A program made the translations under genes and the position numbers. Below the pieces are notes generated by a model. The model saw only the letters and a list, made by a program, of their open reading frames with translations. It ran no database searches and was not told the origin of the DNA. Shown here one piece after another: positions 18,304 to 26,228 of a DNA stretch of 64,000 nucleotides; positions within the stretch are counted from its first letter, which is position 1, and the number at the start of each line of letters is the position of its first letter. Source of the stretch: a candidate division LCP-89 bacterium B3_LCP (GTDB lineage: Bacteria > Electryoneota > B3-LCP); assembly GCA_005223185.1 (NCBI GenBank), contig NJBN01000002.1, positions 124,001 through 188,000 on the forward strand, in the 5' to 3' direction.

Positions 18304-19407
18304 ATGCTGCGTGTTTTTAATGTCGTTGGTGCCAGACCGAACTTTATCAAGATAGCTCCAATATTGAAGGAGATGTTCAGCTATCCGGATCTGATTGATC
18401 CCGTATTGATCAATACGGGACAGCACTATGATCAGGAAATGGTTGATTTCTTCTTCGCCGATCTGGATATCCCCAAACCCGATATAAGTCTCGGTGTTGG
18501 ATCGGGAAGTCATGCGCAACAGACGGCTAAAGTTATGATGGAATTTGAACCGGTCTGCCTGGAACGGGAACCAGATCTAATCCTGGTCGTTGGAGATGTG
18601 AATTCCACGCTTGCTTGCAGCTTAGTTGGTTCGAAGCTGGGCATAAAAATCGCTCATGTCGAATCCGGTCTGCGTAGCTTTGACCGCGCCATGCCTGAAG
18701 AAATCAATCGGGAAGTAACCGACCTGCTTTCCGATTTTTTATTCACTACTTCAAGTGAAGCCCGCGATAATCTTTCCAGATTAGGAATACCCGAAGATCG
18801 GGTCTTTTTTGTGGGTAACGTGATGATAGACTCGCTGAACCTGAATATGCCTCGTGCCCGCCAGCGTACGATCATCAAAGACTTAGGATTGCAAAACACG
18901 GATTTCAGCTTGATGACCCTGCACCGCCCTTCCAATGTGGATGATTACGAAATCTTCTCACGGCTTTTAGGTGCGATTGACAAAATACAGAAGCGTATCA
19001 AACTGATCTTCCCGGCTCACCCCAGAACTGTTAAGAATATAGAGAAACTGGGCTTATCCAAAAAAGTTGCCAAGATGAAGAATTTGCAGATCGTTTCGCC
19101 ACTGGGATATTTAGATTTTCTGGCGCTGATGGATAAATCCAAATTCGTATTAACTGATAGTGGTGGATTGCAGGAAGAGACCACGGTCCTGGGCGTTCCC
19201 TGCCTGACCTTGCGGAAGAATACCGAACGCCCTGTTACTATTACCGTTGGGACGAATATTTTAGTTGGTCTCGATGCAGACAGAATTGTGGAAGAAGCTG
19301 ATAAAGCTTTAAATGGAAAAGCTAAAATGGGCAGCATACCCCCATTATGGGATGGTTATGCTTCTCAGAGAATAGTGAAAAACTTGATCGAACAATTTAG
19401 TGATTGA
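18304..19407 (+). CDS. wecB: UDP-N-acetylglucosamine 2-epimerase (non-hydrolysing)
   Basis: Interconverts UDP-GlcNAc and UDP-ManNAc in the cytoplasm, feeding surface-glycan synthesis. The family signature runs from GARPNFIKIAPI at the N-terminus through TGQHYDQEM, VVGDVNSTLA (near residue 97), IAHVESGLRS..MPEEINR (catalytic D/E region), TLHRPSNVD, and TDSGGLQEE..LGVPCLTLR..TERP near the C-terminus. Length of 367 aa is normal. It lacks a clear Shine-Dalgarno site, so it probably depends on coupling to wbpA. A terminator follows. Confidence 0.9.
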   Translation: MLRVFNVVGARPNFIKIAPILKEMFSYPDLIDPVLINTGQHYDQEMVDFFFADLDIPKPDISLGVGSGSHAQQTAKVMMEFEPVCLEREPDLILVVGDVNSTLACSLVGSKLGIKIAHVESGLRSFDRAMPEEINREVTDLLSDFLFTTSSEARDNLSRLGIPEDRVFFVGNVMIDSLNLNMPRARQRTIIKDLGLQNTDFSLMTLHRPSNVDDYEIFSRLLGAIDKIQKRIKLIFPAHPRTVKNIEKLGLSKKVAKMKNLQIVSPLGYLDFLALMDKSKFVLTDSGGLQEETTVLGVPCLTLRKNTERPVTITVGTNILVGLDADRIVEEADKALNGKAKMGSIPPLWDGYASQRIVKNLIEQFSD

Positions 19408-19439
19408 ATTGAGATCTCCAGATATTAATTACAGTGAAG

Positions 19440-19467
19440 AGCCATCTCTGACAGAGGTGGTTCTTTT
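19440..19467 (+). terminator. Intrinsic terminator after wecB
   Basis: Ten-base stem 19440-19449 with 19453-19462 (two G-U pairs), a three-base loop, then CTTTTAA. It ends the wbpA-wecB transcript before the secreted-protein cluster. Confidence 0.6.
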
Positions 19468-19521
19468 AACATCTATCATCAGTTTAATTTGACCTCTAAT
19501 CTGATACCGGAGAAAACCAAA

Positions 19522-20712
19522 GTGAAATCGTATATCGCCCTAATCAGCACCTTGTTGTTCCTGGGGCAGGTTGCTGCTAATGATACCGATATAGCTCCAA
19601 CTGCCGGTCCGTTAGCTCTATTTCCACCCTCAGATAGCGTTTGGGACCTACTCTTCTTCACCAGTGCAGAACCGATTTGTAACGACGATCAGTTGTTAGG
19701 AGTTACCTTTGCGGATCAATGGTTCTTTGTAACCGGTGGAGGCAACAACGCCGATCCCAATTATGTCTATGTTCTTAACTCTAACGGTTCTCTGAATTTC
19801 TCATTCGAACAGTCGATCACCAGCACCAGTTGGGGGTGGCGCGACCTCTGCTACGATGGAACCTATCTATACGGTTCCTGTACTTATACCGTAGAAGCCT
19901 TCGATACGGCTGGCAATCTGGTTCCTGCTATGAACGTCAACGGACCCAGTCTGCCCAACCGTGCCCTGGCTTACGATCCCATTTCGGACACTTTTTGGAC
20001 CCAATCCTTCAGCGGTCCCATCTACAATTTTGACCGCACCGGAACCGTACTCTATACCGGCACCAGCGGCGTGATAGCTGCTTACGGAGCTGCCTGGCAT
20101 GATCCCACCAACATGCTGTGGATATTCTCTCAGGAAGGCACTCCACAAACAACATTGTATGAATATGATCCTGTTGATCATGAACTAACAGGATCATCAT
20201 ATACGGTACAACTGATCGCTGCATCCACCGATCAGATAGCAGGCGGCATGTCCTGGACTGACCAATACGATCCGCTATTATTGGGTGGCGCCTTCATAGG
20301 TATGACTCAGGGCACACCCGAAGACCAGTTATTTGTACTGGAAGCCCCGGAGAATTCACCCATCCCTGTGGAATTTGGCGCTCGTAATCCCGGTGTTCTT
20401 GAGGATTTCATTACCGTTTCCAACTATCCCAACCCCTTCAACAATCAGACAATCATTAGATTCGAGTTGCCAATTGGCAGTTTTGTTACTTTGGAAGTTT
20501 TCGATATCAATGGTCGTAATGTAGGGGCAAGCCTCCGTGCTTGCCCGGGTAGCCACGGAGGGCTACCCCTACAAGATTGGTACTCCCCCGGCACCCACCA
20601 AATCCTTTTCGACGGTTCAGAACTTGCATCGGGAGTTTATCTTTACAGACTGAAATCGTTCGGATCAGGAGTTCCGATTACACAGAGCGGCAAGATGGTC
20701 CTGATGAAGTAA
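19522..20712 (+). CDS. Secreted paralogue A with sorting domain and in-frame palindrome
   Basis: A 396-aa exported protein. Residues 1-20 are a signal peptide (hydrophobic core, VAAN). Residues about 20-275 form the family domain shared with three neighbours: DIAPTAGP..FPPSD, a WFFVTGGGN..DPNYVYVLN block, GPSLPNRALAYDP and SGPIYNFDR. The strand-rich repeats suggest a beta-propeller or beta-sandwich. The Por-type C-terminal sorting domain runs from NYPNPFNNQ to KMVLMK. Unlike its siblings it lacks the FN3-like PVELSAFNA segment. A palindromic element is inserted in frame near residue 334. GTG 19522 with GGAG nine bases upstream is preferred over the frame opening at 19489. Function is unknown. 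Confidence 0.8.
   Translation: MKSYIALISTLLFLGQVAANDTDIAPTAGPLALFPPSDSVWDLLFFTSAEPICNDDQLLGVTFADQWFFVTGGGNNADPNYVYVLNSNGSLNFSFEQSITSTSWGWRDLCYDGTYLYGSCTYTVEAFDTAGNLVPAMNVNGPSLPNRALAYDPISDTFWTQSFSGPIYNFDRTGTVLYTGTSGVIAAYGAAWHDPTNMLWIFSQEGTPQTTLYEYDPVDHELTGSSYTVQLIAASTDQIAGGMSWTDQYDPLLLGGAFIGMTQGTPEDQLFVLEAPENSPIPVEFGARNPGVLEDFITVSNYPNPFNNQTIIRFELPIGSFVTLEVFDINGRNVGASLRACPGSHGGLPLQDWYSPGTHQILFDGSELASGVYLYRLKSFGSGVPITQSGKMVLMK
20520..20573. repeat. Nested palindromic element inserted in frame in the sorting domain
   Basis: A 54-base element framed by TGTAGGGG (20520-20527) and CCCCTACA (20566-20573). Each half contains its own hairpin (CAAGC/GCTTG and GTAGCC/GGCTAC), and CCTCCGTG at 20532-20539 is mirrored by CACGGAGG at 20554-20561. 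It adds 18 codons without breaking the frame, at a point where the sibling genes have no comparable sequence. Confidence 0.75.
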
Positions 20713-20752
20713 TTTTTCGAAAATATCTGACCTTTTGGTAGAAAATTTAAAG

Positions 20753-20783
20753 CAGCCACTCAAAGAAATGAGTGGCTGTCTTT
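20753..20783 (+). terminator. Intrinsic terminator, cassette copy 1
   Basis: Stem CAGCCACTCA (20753-20762) with TGAGTGGCTG (20769-20778), followed by TCTTT. The same hairpin recurs after the next two genes. The surrounding 20713-21097 gap holds this terminator, an AT-rich spacer, a promoter and a leader. Confidence 0.75.
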
Positions 20784-20914
20784 AACTCTTTTCATAGTGT
20801 TTTATCTATTAACCCATGGTAAGTAATTGTAATTATGTAAGTAGGAGAGAATCGGAATCATACTCTCAAAGATATTGTCAATAAAAAAATATTTAACCTA
20901 AATAAAATAAATGC

Positions 20915-20943
20915 TTGACATTTAAAAATGAAAATAGTAAATT
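20915..20943 (+). promoter_or_regulatory. Sigma70 promoter, cassette copy 1
   Basis: TTGACA at 20915-20920, exactly 17 bases, TAAATT at 20938-20943. The upstream 70 bases are strongly A/T-rich with A-tracts, like an UP element. The same boxes and spacing recur in copies 2 and 3. Confidence 0.75.
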
Positions 20944-20949
20944 TAAATT

Positions 20950-21097
20950 ACTTGTCTAATTGCGCGAAACTTTGCATGTGATACTGCAACTCTTTGAGTG
21001 ATTTTTCTGCATTTACTAAGTTACATATACATGTACATGGCGTAACTTTGTGAATTGAAGATCCCGTACTAATCCAAATCATCATAAAGGAGGAAGT
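20950..21097 (+). promoter_or_regulatory. Conserved structured 5' leader, copy 1
   Basis: Predicted untranslated leader of about 148 bases. It can form two hairpins: TTGCA (20972-20976) with TGCAA (20985-20989), and AAGTTAC (21018-21024) with GTAACTT (21042-21048). It ends in a strong AGGAGG site before ATG 21098. Stems are kept in copies 2 and 3 while the loops differ. The role is unknown; mRNA stability or regulation are options. Confidence 0.5.
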
Positions 21098-22480
21098 ATG
21101 ACAAAGATTACAATTGTAGTGATGCTAAGTTTACTGGTTGCTTTCACAGCATTCGCTAATCACGCGGATGTGTCCCCGACGGCTGGTCCAGCGACCACAT
21201 TTCCGCCGACAGATGATCCCTGGGAAATTGCATTCTACTTTGAAGCGGGTACCGTCTGCGCTGACAACCAGTTGCTGGGCTGTGCCTTCGCCGAAGAATG
21301 GTTCTTCATCACTGGTGGAGGTAACGCAGCAGATCCCAACTATGTTTACGTCTGCAACGCGGACGGGACCTTCAACTTTGAGTTCGAACAGACAAACAGC
21401 ACAGGTTGGGGTTACCGTGACCTTTGCTGGGACGGTTCCTATCTGTATGGTTCCGTTACGACTACGGTTGTTGCCTTCGATGTGACAGGTACATATTTCC
21501 CTGCCATGAACATCAATGGTCCCAGTCTGCCCAACCGTGCCCTGGCTTACGATCCCATATCGGATACATTCTGGACCCAGTCCTTCAGCGGCCCGATCTA
21601 TAACTTCGATCGCAGCGGCGCTGTTCTTTATACTGGATCCAGTGGCGTAACCGCCGCTTATGGTGCTGGATTCAATGACGTTTCCGGAATGCTCTGGATC
21701 TACTCACAGGATGGAAGTCCTCAGACCACCATGTATGAGTATGATCCTGTCGCTCATGCATTGACCGGATTCTCCTTTACTGTGCCTCTGGTACCGGGTT
21801 CCACCAGCCAGATCGCCGGCGGTATGTCCTATACGGTTGAATTTGATCCCTTGATCCCGGGCGGTCATTTAGTCGGTATGACCCAGGGTACTCCTGAAGA
21901 TCAGCTCTTCGTGCTGGAAGAGTCCCCAAGCTGGCCAGTCGAGCTGTCCGCTTTCAACGCCAACGTGGTTAAAGATGGCGTCATGCTGACTTGGACCACT
22001 CAGACCGAGACCGACTGCTACGAATGGACTGTTCTGCGTAACGGCGAAGCGGTTGCAACTCAGCCGGGTAACGGCACCACTGTCGAAGTGCATAACTACA
22101 GCTACTTAGACGTCATCGGTTCCGGCACCTACACCTATCAATTGATGGAAACTGACATCAGCGGCGCTGTCACCTACAGTGATGAGCTCACCGTTACGGT
22201 AGGTTCAGTTTTCGTAACAGAATACAGCCTGAGTGCTAACTATCCCAACCCGTTCAACCCGACTACCAACATCAGCTTCGCTCTGCCAAATGACGGTGTT
22301 GTCAGTCTGTCCGTTTACGACATAAGCGGATCACTGGTTGCCACTCTGGTTGACGGTTTCCGTTCAGCCGGTTCTTACGAAGCTACCTTTGACGCCACAG
22401 GTTTAACCTCTGGTGTTTACTTCTACCAGTTGACTGCAGACGATTACAGTTCCATGCACAAGATGGTCCTGATGAAGTAA
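21098..22480 (+). CDS. Secreted paralogue B with sorting domain
   Basis: A 460-aa exported protein of unknown function. The signal peptide (KITIVVMLSLLVAFTAFA) is followed by the same family domain as paralogue A (residues about 20-280, GPSLPNRALAYDP, SQDGSPQTTMYEYDP). Next is an FN3-like module opening with PVELSAFNANVVKDGV and containing TWTTQTETDCYEW. The sorting domain starts at NYPNPFNPTTNI and ends KMVLMK. From 22166 to past its stop codon it appears identical at the base level to paralogue C, which points to recent duplication or gene conversion. Own promoter, leader and AGGAGG site. Confidence 0.85.
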   Translation: MTKITIVVMLSLLVAFTAFANHADVSPTAGPATTFPPTDDPWEIAFYFEAGTVCADNQLLGCAFAEEWFFITGGGNAADPNYVYVCNADGTFNFEFEQTNSTGWGYRDLCWDGSYLYGSVTTTVVAFDVTGTYFPAMNINGPSLPNRALAYDPISDTFWTQSFSGPIYNFDRSGAVLYTGSSGVTAAYGAGFNDVSGMLWIYSQDGSPQTTMYEYDPVAHALTGFSFTVPLVPGSTSQIAGGMSYTVEFDPLIPGGHLVGMTQGTPEDQLFVLEESPSWPVELSAFNANVVKDGVMLTWTTQTETDCYEWTVLRNGEAVATQPGNGTTVEVHNYSYLDVIGSGTYTYQLMETDISGAVTYSDELTVTVGSVFVTEYSLSANYPNPFNPTTNISFALPNDGVVSLSVYDISGSLVATLVDGFRSAGSYEATFDATGLTSGVYFYQLTADDYSSMHKMVLMK

Positions 22481-22665
22481 TTTTGCGAAAATATCTGACC
22501 TTTTGGTAGAAAATTTAAAGCAGCCACTCAAGGAAATGAGTGGCTGTTTTTTAACTCTTTCGTAATATTTTAGCATTATCCTCTGATAAGTAATTGTAAT
22601 TATGTAACTAAGGGATGATTAGGGCAAAATTTTACCAGGTATTGTCAATAAAAAAATATTTAACT
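22166..22665. repeat. 500-bp direct repeat, copy 1
   Basis: Covers the end of the FN3-like module, the whole sorting domain, the terminator and part of the AT-rich spacer. It reads identical to 23933-24432 with a constant offset of 1767 bases. Homology outside it is clear but diverged on both sides. Confidence 0.85.
22521..22552 (+). terminator. Intrinsic terminator, cassette copy 2
   Basis: Stem CAGCCACTCA with TGAGTGGCTG around an AGGAAA loop, followed by six T. The gap 22481-22858 contains this terminator, an AT-rich spacer, a promoter and a leader, and no gene. Confidence 0.85.
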
Positions 22666-22681
22666 TAATTTAAAAAAGTGC

Positions 22682-22710
22682 TTGACATTTAAAAATGAAA
22701 GCAGTAAATT
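22682..22710 (+). promoter_or_regulatory. Sigma70 promoter, cassette copy 2
   Basis: TTGACA at 22682-22687, 17-base spacer, TAAATT at 22705-22710, matching copies 1 and 3. Confidence 0.75.
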
Positions 22711-22716
22711 TACATT

Positions 22717-22858
22717 ACTTGTATAATTGCGTAAAACTTTGCATTTGATAATGCAACTCTTTGAGTGATTATTCTGCATTTCCTAAGTTACATATACATG
22801 GCGTAACTTTGTGAATTGAAAATCCCATACTAATCCAAATCATCACAAAGGAGGAAGT
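22717..22858 (+). promoter_or_regulatory. Conserved structured 5' leader, copy 2
   Basis: Same layout as copy 1. TTGCAT (from 22739) pairs with ATGCAA (22751-22756), a six-base stem. AAGTTAC (22785-22791) pairs with GTAACTT (22802-22808) across a loop six bases shorter than in copy 1. AGGAGG precedes ATG 22859. Confidence 0.5.
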
Positions 22859-24247
22859 ATGACAAAGATTACAATTGTAGTGATGCTAAGTTTACTGGTT
22901 GCTTTCGCAGCGTTCGCTAATCGCGCGGATGTGTCTCCGACCGCTGGTCCGGTGGCCACATTCCCGCCGACAGATGATCCCTGGGACATGGTGTTCTACT
23001 TTGAAGCGGGCACCGTGTGCGGTGATAACCAGTTGTTGGGTGTCGCTTTTGCAGAAGACATGTTCTTCATCACTGGCGCTGGTAATGCTGGCGATCCGAA
23101 CTACGTTTATGTCTGCAACGCTGACGGAACTTTCAACTTCTCATTCGAACAGTCAGCATCAAGTACTGGCTGGGGTTGGCGTGACTTAGCTTATGATGGA
23201 ACCTACCTTTACGGATCAGTTACCACTACAGTGGAAGCTTTCGACACGGCTGGTAACCTGGTGCCGACCATGAACATCAACGGTCCTAGTTTGCCCAACC
23301 GTGCCTTAGCTTATGATCCGATTAGTGATACGTTCTGGACCCAGTCCTTCAGCGGCCCGATCTATAACTTCGATCGCAACGGCGCTGTTCTTTACAGTGG
23401 ATCCAGCGGCGTAACCGCAGCCTATGGCGCTGCCTGGAATGATGTATTCTATATGCTGTGGATCTACTCCCAGGATGGTTCACCCCAGACTACGATTTAC
23501 GAGTACGATCCTGTCGCTCATATGTTGACTGGATACTCCTATACTGTGCCTCTGGTTCCGGGTTCCTCCGACCAGGTCGCCGGTGGTATGTCCTACACGG
23601 ATGAATATGATCCCCTTCTGCCATGGGGCGTTTTCGTAGGCATGACTCAGGGTACACCTGAAGATCAGCTCTTCGTGTTGGAAGGTCCTAGCCCAGCGTT
23701 TCCGGTCGAACTGTCCGCTTTCAATGCTAATGTGGTTGAAGAAGGCGTTATGCTGACCTGGACCACTCAGACCGAACTCGAATGTTACGAATGGACCGTT
23801 CTGCGCAACGGTGATGCAGTCTCCACGCTGCCTGGTAATGGTACGACCGCCGAGCCGCACAACTACAGCTATCTTGACGTTGTCGGTGCTGGCACTTATA
23901 CCTACCAGTTGATGGAAACTGACATCGGTGGTGCTGTCACCTACAGTGATGAGCTCACCGTTACGGTAGGTTCAGTTTTCGTAACAGAATACAGCCTGAG
24001 TGCTAACTATCCCAACCCGTTCAACCCGACTACCAACATCAGCTTCGCTCTGCCAAATGACGGTGTTGTCAGTCTGTCCGTTTACGACATAAGCGGATCA
24101 CTGGTTGCCACTCTGGTTGACGGTTTCCGTTCAGCCGGTTCTTACGAAGCTACCTTTGACGCCACAGGTTTAACCTCTGGTGTTTACTTCTACCAGTTGA
24201 CTGCAGACGATTACAGTTCCATGCACAAGATGGTCCTGATGAAGTAA
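22859..24247 (+). CDS. Secreted paralogue C with sorting domain
   Basis: A 462-aa exported protein, close sibling of paralogue B. Signal peptide, family domain (DVSPTAGPVATFPPTDD to TPEDQLFVLEG), FN3-like module (PVELSAFNANVVEEGV) and sorting domain are in the same order. The last 315 coding bases and the following 185 bases match paralogue B exactly, whereas the N-terminal half differs at many codons. Function is unknown; the domain is probably a surface or secreted strand-rich module. It has its own promoter and leader and an AGGAGG site. Confidence 0.85.
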   Translation: MTKITIVVMLSLLVAFAAFANRADVSPTAGPVATFPPTDDPWDMVFYFEAGTVCGDNQLLGVAFAEDMFFITGAGNAGDPNYVYVCNADGTFNFSFEQSASSTGWGWRDLAYDGTYLYGSVTTTVEAFDTAGNLVPTMNINGPSLPNRALAYDPISDTFWTQSFSGPIYNFDRNGAVLYSGSSGVTAAYGAAWNDVFYMLWIYSQDGSPQTTIYEYDPVAHMLTGYSYTVPLVPGSSDQVAGGMSYTDEYDPLLPWGVFVGMTQGTPEDQLFVLEGPSPAFPVELSAFNANVVEEGVMLTWTTQTELECYEWTVLRNGDAVSTLPGNGTTAEPHNYSYLDVVGAGTYTYQLMETDIGGAVTYSDELTVTVGSVFVTEYSLSANYPNPFNPTTNISFALPNDGVVSLSVYDISGSLVATLVDGFRSAGSYEATFDATGLTSGVYFYQLTADDYSSMHKMVLMK

Positions 24248-24432
24248 TTTTGCGAAAATATCTGACCTTTTGGTAGAAAATTTAAAGCAGCCACTCAAGG
24301 AAATGAGTGGCTGTTTTTTAACTCTTTCGTAATATTTTAGCATTATCCTCTGATAAGTAATTGTAATTATGTAACTAAGGGATGATTAGGGCAAAATTTT
24401 ACCAGGTATTGTCAATAAAAAAATATTTAACT
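23933..24432. repeat. 500-bp direct repeat, copy 2
   Basis: Second copy of the block at 22166-22665. No difference was found when the two were read side by side. It contains no inverted ends or transposase, so homologous exchange is more likely than transposition. Confidence 0.85.
24288..24319 (+). terminator. Intrinsic terminator, cassette copy 3
   Basis: Same CAGCCACTCA/TGAGTGGCTG stem followed by six T. It is part of the 24248-24626 gap, which holds terminator, AT-rich spacer, promoter and leader. Confidence 0.85.
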
Positions 24433-24448
24433 AAAATGAAAAAAGTAC

Positions 24449-24477
24449 TTGACATTTGAAAATGAAAGTAGTAAATT
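24449..24477 (+). promoter_or_regulatory. Sigma70 promoter, cassette copy 3
   Basis: TTGACA at 24449-24454, 17-base spacer, TAAATT at 24472-24477. The spacer differs from copy 2 at a few bases while both boxes are kept. Confidence 0.75.
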
Positions 24478-24483
24478 TATAAT

Positions 24484-24626
24484 GCTCGGAAAAAATGTGC
24501 AAAACTTTGCATGTGGTGCTGCAACTTTGTGAGTCATTATTCTGCATTTACTAAGTTACATATAAATGGCGTAACTTTGTGAATTGAAAATCCAGTACTA
24601 ATCCAAATCATCACAAAGGAGGAAGT
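24484..24626 (+). promoter_or_regulatory. Conserved structured 5' leader, copy 3
   Basis: TTGCA (24507-24511) with TGCAA (24520-24524), and AAGTTAC (24553-24559) with GTAACTT (24571-24577). The first 20 bases differ from the other copies, but both stems and the AGGAGG site are kept. It drives a gene whose N-terminal domain is unrelated to the other two. Confidence 0.5.
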
Positions 24627-26174
24627 ATGACAAAGGTTACAATCGTTTTGATGTTAAGTTTCCTGATTGCGTTTTCGGCGTTGGCGTACAACGAAGATGA
24701 AAGCTTCGGTTACACCGACCCCGTCTTGTCTCAATGGGGACTTGATAACGTAACATGGACCCAACAGGGAAATGCCACAGCCACATTCAGACGTGCCGCG
24801 AGTGGCGCTGTTGGTGATTATTGGTACTGCTTCGGTGACCAATATGTAGGTACTGCGCATGCATTCAATTTAACTACGAATACATGGGCTGCTTCAACAC
24901 CTCCACCAGCTGGCGCTACTTGTAACTGGCCTGGCATAACCACTGATGATGCGTTATACATAATTGGTGGTTATAATCCAAGCTATTATAACACCTTCCT
25001 GAGATTCACCCCGACAGGTGGTGGTCCCACTGGTACCTGGTCGCAATTGGCAGTCTATCCGCAGACCGCTTGCGGTATTGCCGGCGGTTGGGATGGCGGT
25101 GACATCATTTATGGCGCTGGTGGTGGTGGCTCAGGCGGATCTTTATCAAACGCCTACGCCTACAGTATCTCCGGTGATATGTGGATGCCAATAGCCTCCA
25201 TGCCTGGCCCAATGAAATATTGTGGCGGCGGTTTTGCTGGCGGCAAGTTCTATGTAGTCGGTGGTATTGATAACGCGACAGGTGTTTACGAGTATTCTCC
25301 CGGTACCGATACCTGGGCGACTGTTGCTTCAATTCCGGTAGCTGTGTGGTTCTCCACTTTCAGTATCAGTGCCGATGGTGACTATGTTTATTCCATCGGT
25401 GGTGGTGGTGGTTACGGTTCCTGGCCGGCAGTCGACGCCGTGCAGATCTACGATCCTGTAGGAGGTGTCTGGGGTATGGATACTCCTTTGCCAGTAGCTT
25501 ACGGAACCAACGCTTCGGATATCATCCCTAATGATCCCACAACTGGTATGGATGCTGGTGGGTATGATGGTGTTGCCAACCATGCAGAAACCTACAGAGG
25601 TGACGGTTTCGAAGGTATGCCATCGGTACCGATTGAACTGACCGCTTTCAATGCTGAAGTGGTCGAGGGTGGTGTTTATCTGACCTGGACAACCGCCAGT
25701 GAAATCGATTGCTACGAATGGACCGTTCTGCGTAACGGTGATGCAGTTGCCACATTACCTGGTTATGGTACTACAGTTGAACCTCATTCATACAGCTACA
25801 TGGATGAAGTCGGCGAAGGTACCTATACCTACAGGCTTCTGGAAACTGACATCGGTGGAGCTACCACGTACTCCGATCTGATCGAAGTTACTGTGGGCGC
25901 TGCCGAAGTTACCGAATATGCAGTGTCGCAGAACTACCCCAATCCGTTTAACCCCTCAACGAGTATCGCCTATGAGATTCCTGAATACTCTCTGGTGAAC
26001 CTCTCTGTTTACAACATAAATGGGGAACTCGTTGCTGAATTGGTTGATGGATATCGTTCAGCCGGTCGCTATGACGTAACATTCAGTGCTTCTGGATTCA
26101 CTTCTGGCGTCTATTTCTACAAGCTGACGGCTGGGGACTACAGTTCCATGCACAAAATGACACTGATGAAGTAA
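24627..26174 (+). CDS. Secreted Kelch-like beta-propeller protein with sorting domain
   Basis: A 515-aa exported protein. The signal peptide resembles that of paralogues B and C (KVTIVLMLSFLIAFSALA), but residues about 25-330 are Kelch-type repeats with GG and spaced W/Y: DYWYCFGDQ, ALYIIGGYNP, GKFYVVGGIDN, YVYSIGGGGG, each followed by a TxTW or similar strand. An FN3-like module (PIELTAFNAEVVEGGV) and a sorting domain (NYPNPFNPSTSI to KMTLMK) follow. It is thus a domain swap on the same secretion and regulatory chassis. It may bind ligand or matrix; no catalytic residues are recognised. Co-transcription with the next gene is likely. Confidence 0.85.
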   Translation: MTKVTIVLMLSFLIAFSALAYNEDESFGYTDPVLSQWGLDNVTWTQQGNATATFRRAASGAVGDYWYCFGDQYVGTAHAFNLTTNTWAASTPPPAGATCNWPGITTDDALYIIGGYNPSYYNTFLRFTPTGGGPTGTWSQLAVYPQTACGIAGGWDGGDIIYGAGGGGSGGSLSNAYAYSISGDMWMPIASMPGPMKYCGGGFAGGKFYVVGGIDNATGVYEYSPGTDTWATVASIPVAVWFSTFSISADGDYVYSIGGGGGYGSWPAVDAVQIYDPVGGVWGMDTPLPVAYGTNASDIIPNDPTTGMDAGGYDGVANHAETYRGDGFEGMPSVPIELTAFNAEVVEGGVYLTWTTASEIDCYEWTVLRNGDAVATLPGYGTTVEPHSYSYMDEVGEGTYTYRLLETDIGGATTYSDLIEVTVGAAEVTEYAVSQNYPNPFNPSTSIAYEIPEYSLVNLSVYNINGELVAELVDGYRSAGRYDVTFSASGFTSGVYFYKLTAGDYSSMHKMTLMK

Positions 26175-26228
26175 CAAATCAAGAAGACTGTAAAAATATT
26201 GTAAATGATAAACCATGAGGAGAAGAAT

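Noticed and set aside
20713-24626. Treating the repeated intergenic regions as an insertion sequence or transposon
   Set aside because: There are no terminal inverted repeats, target duplications or transposase; terminator, promoter and leader explain the conservation.
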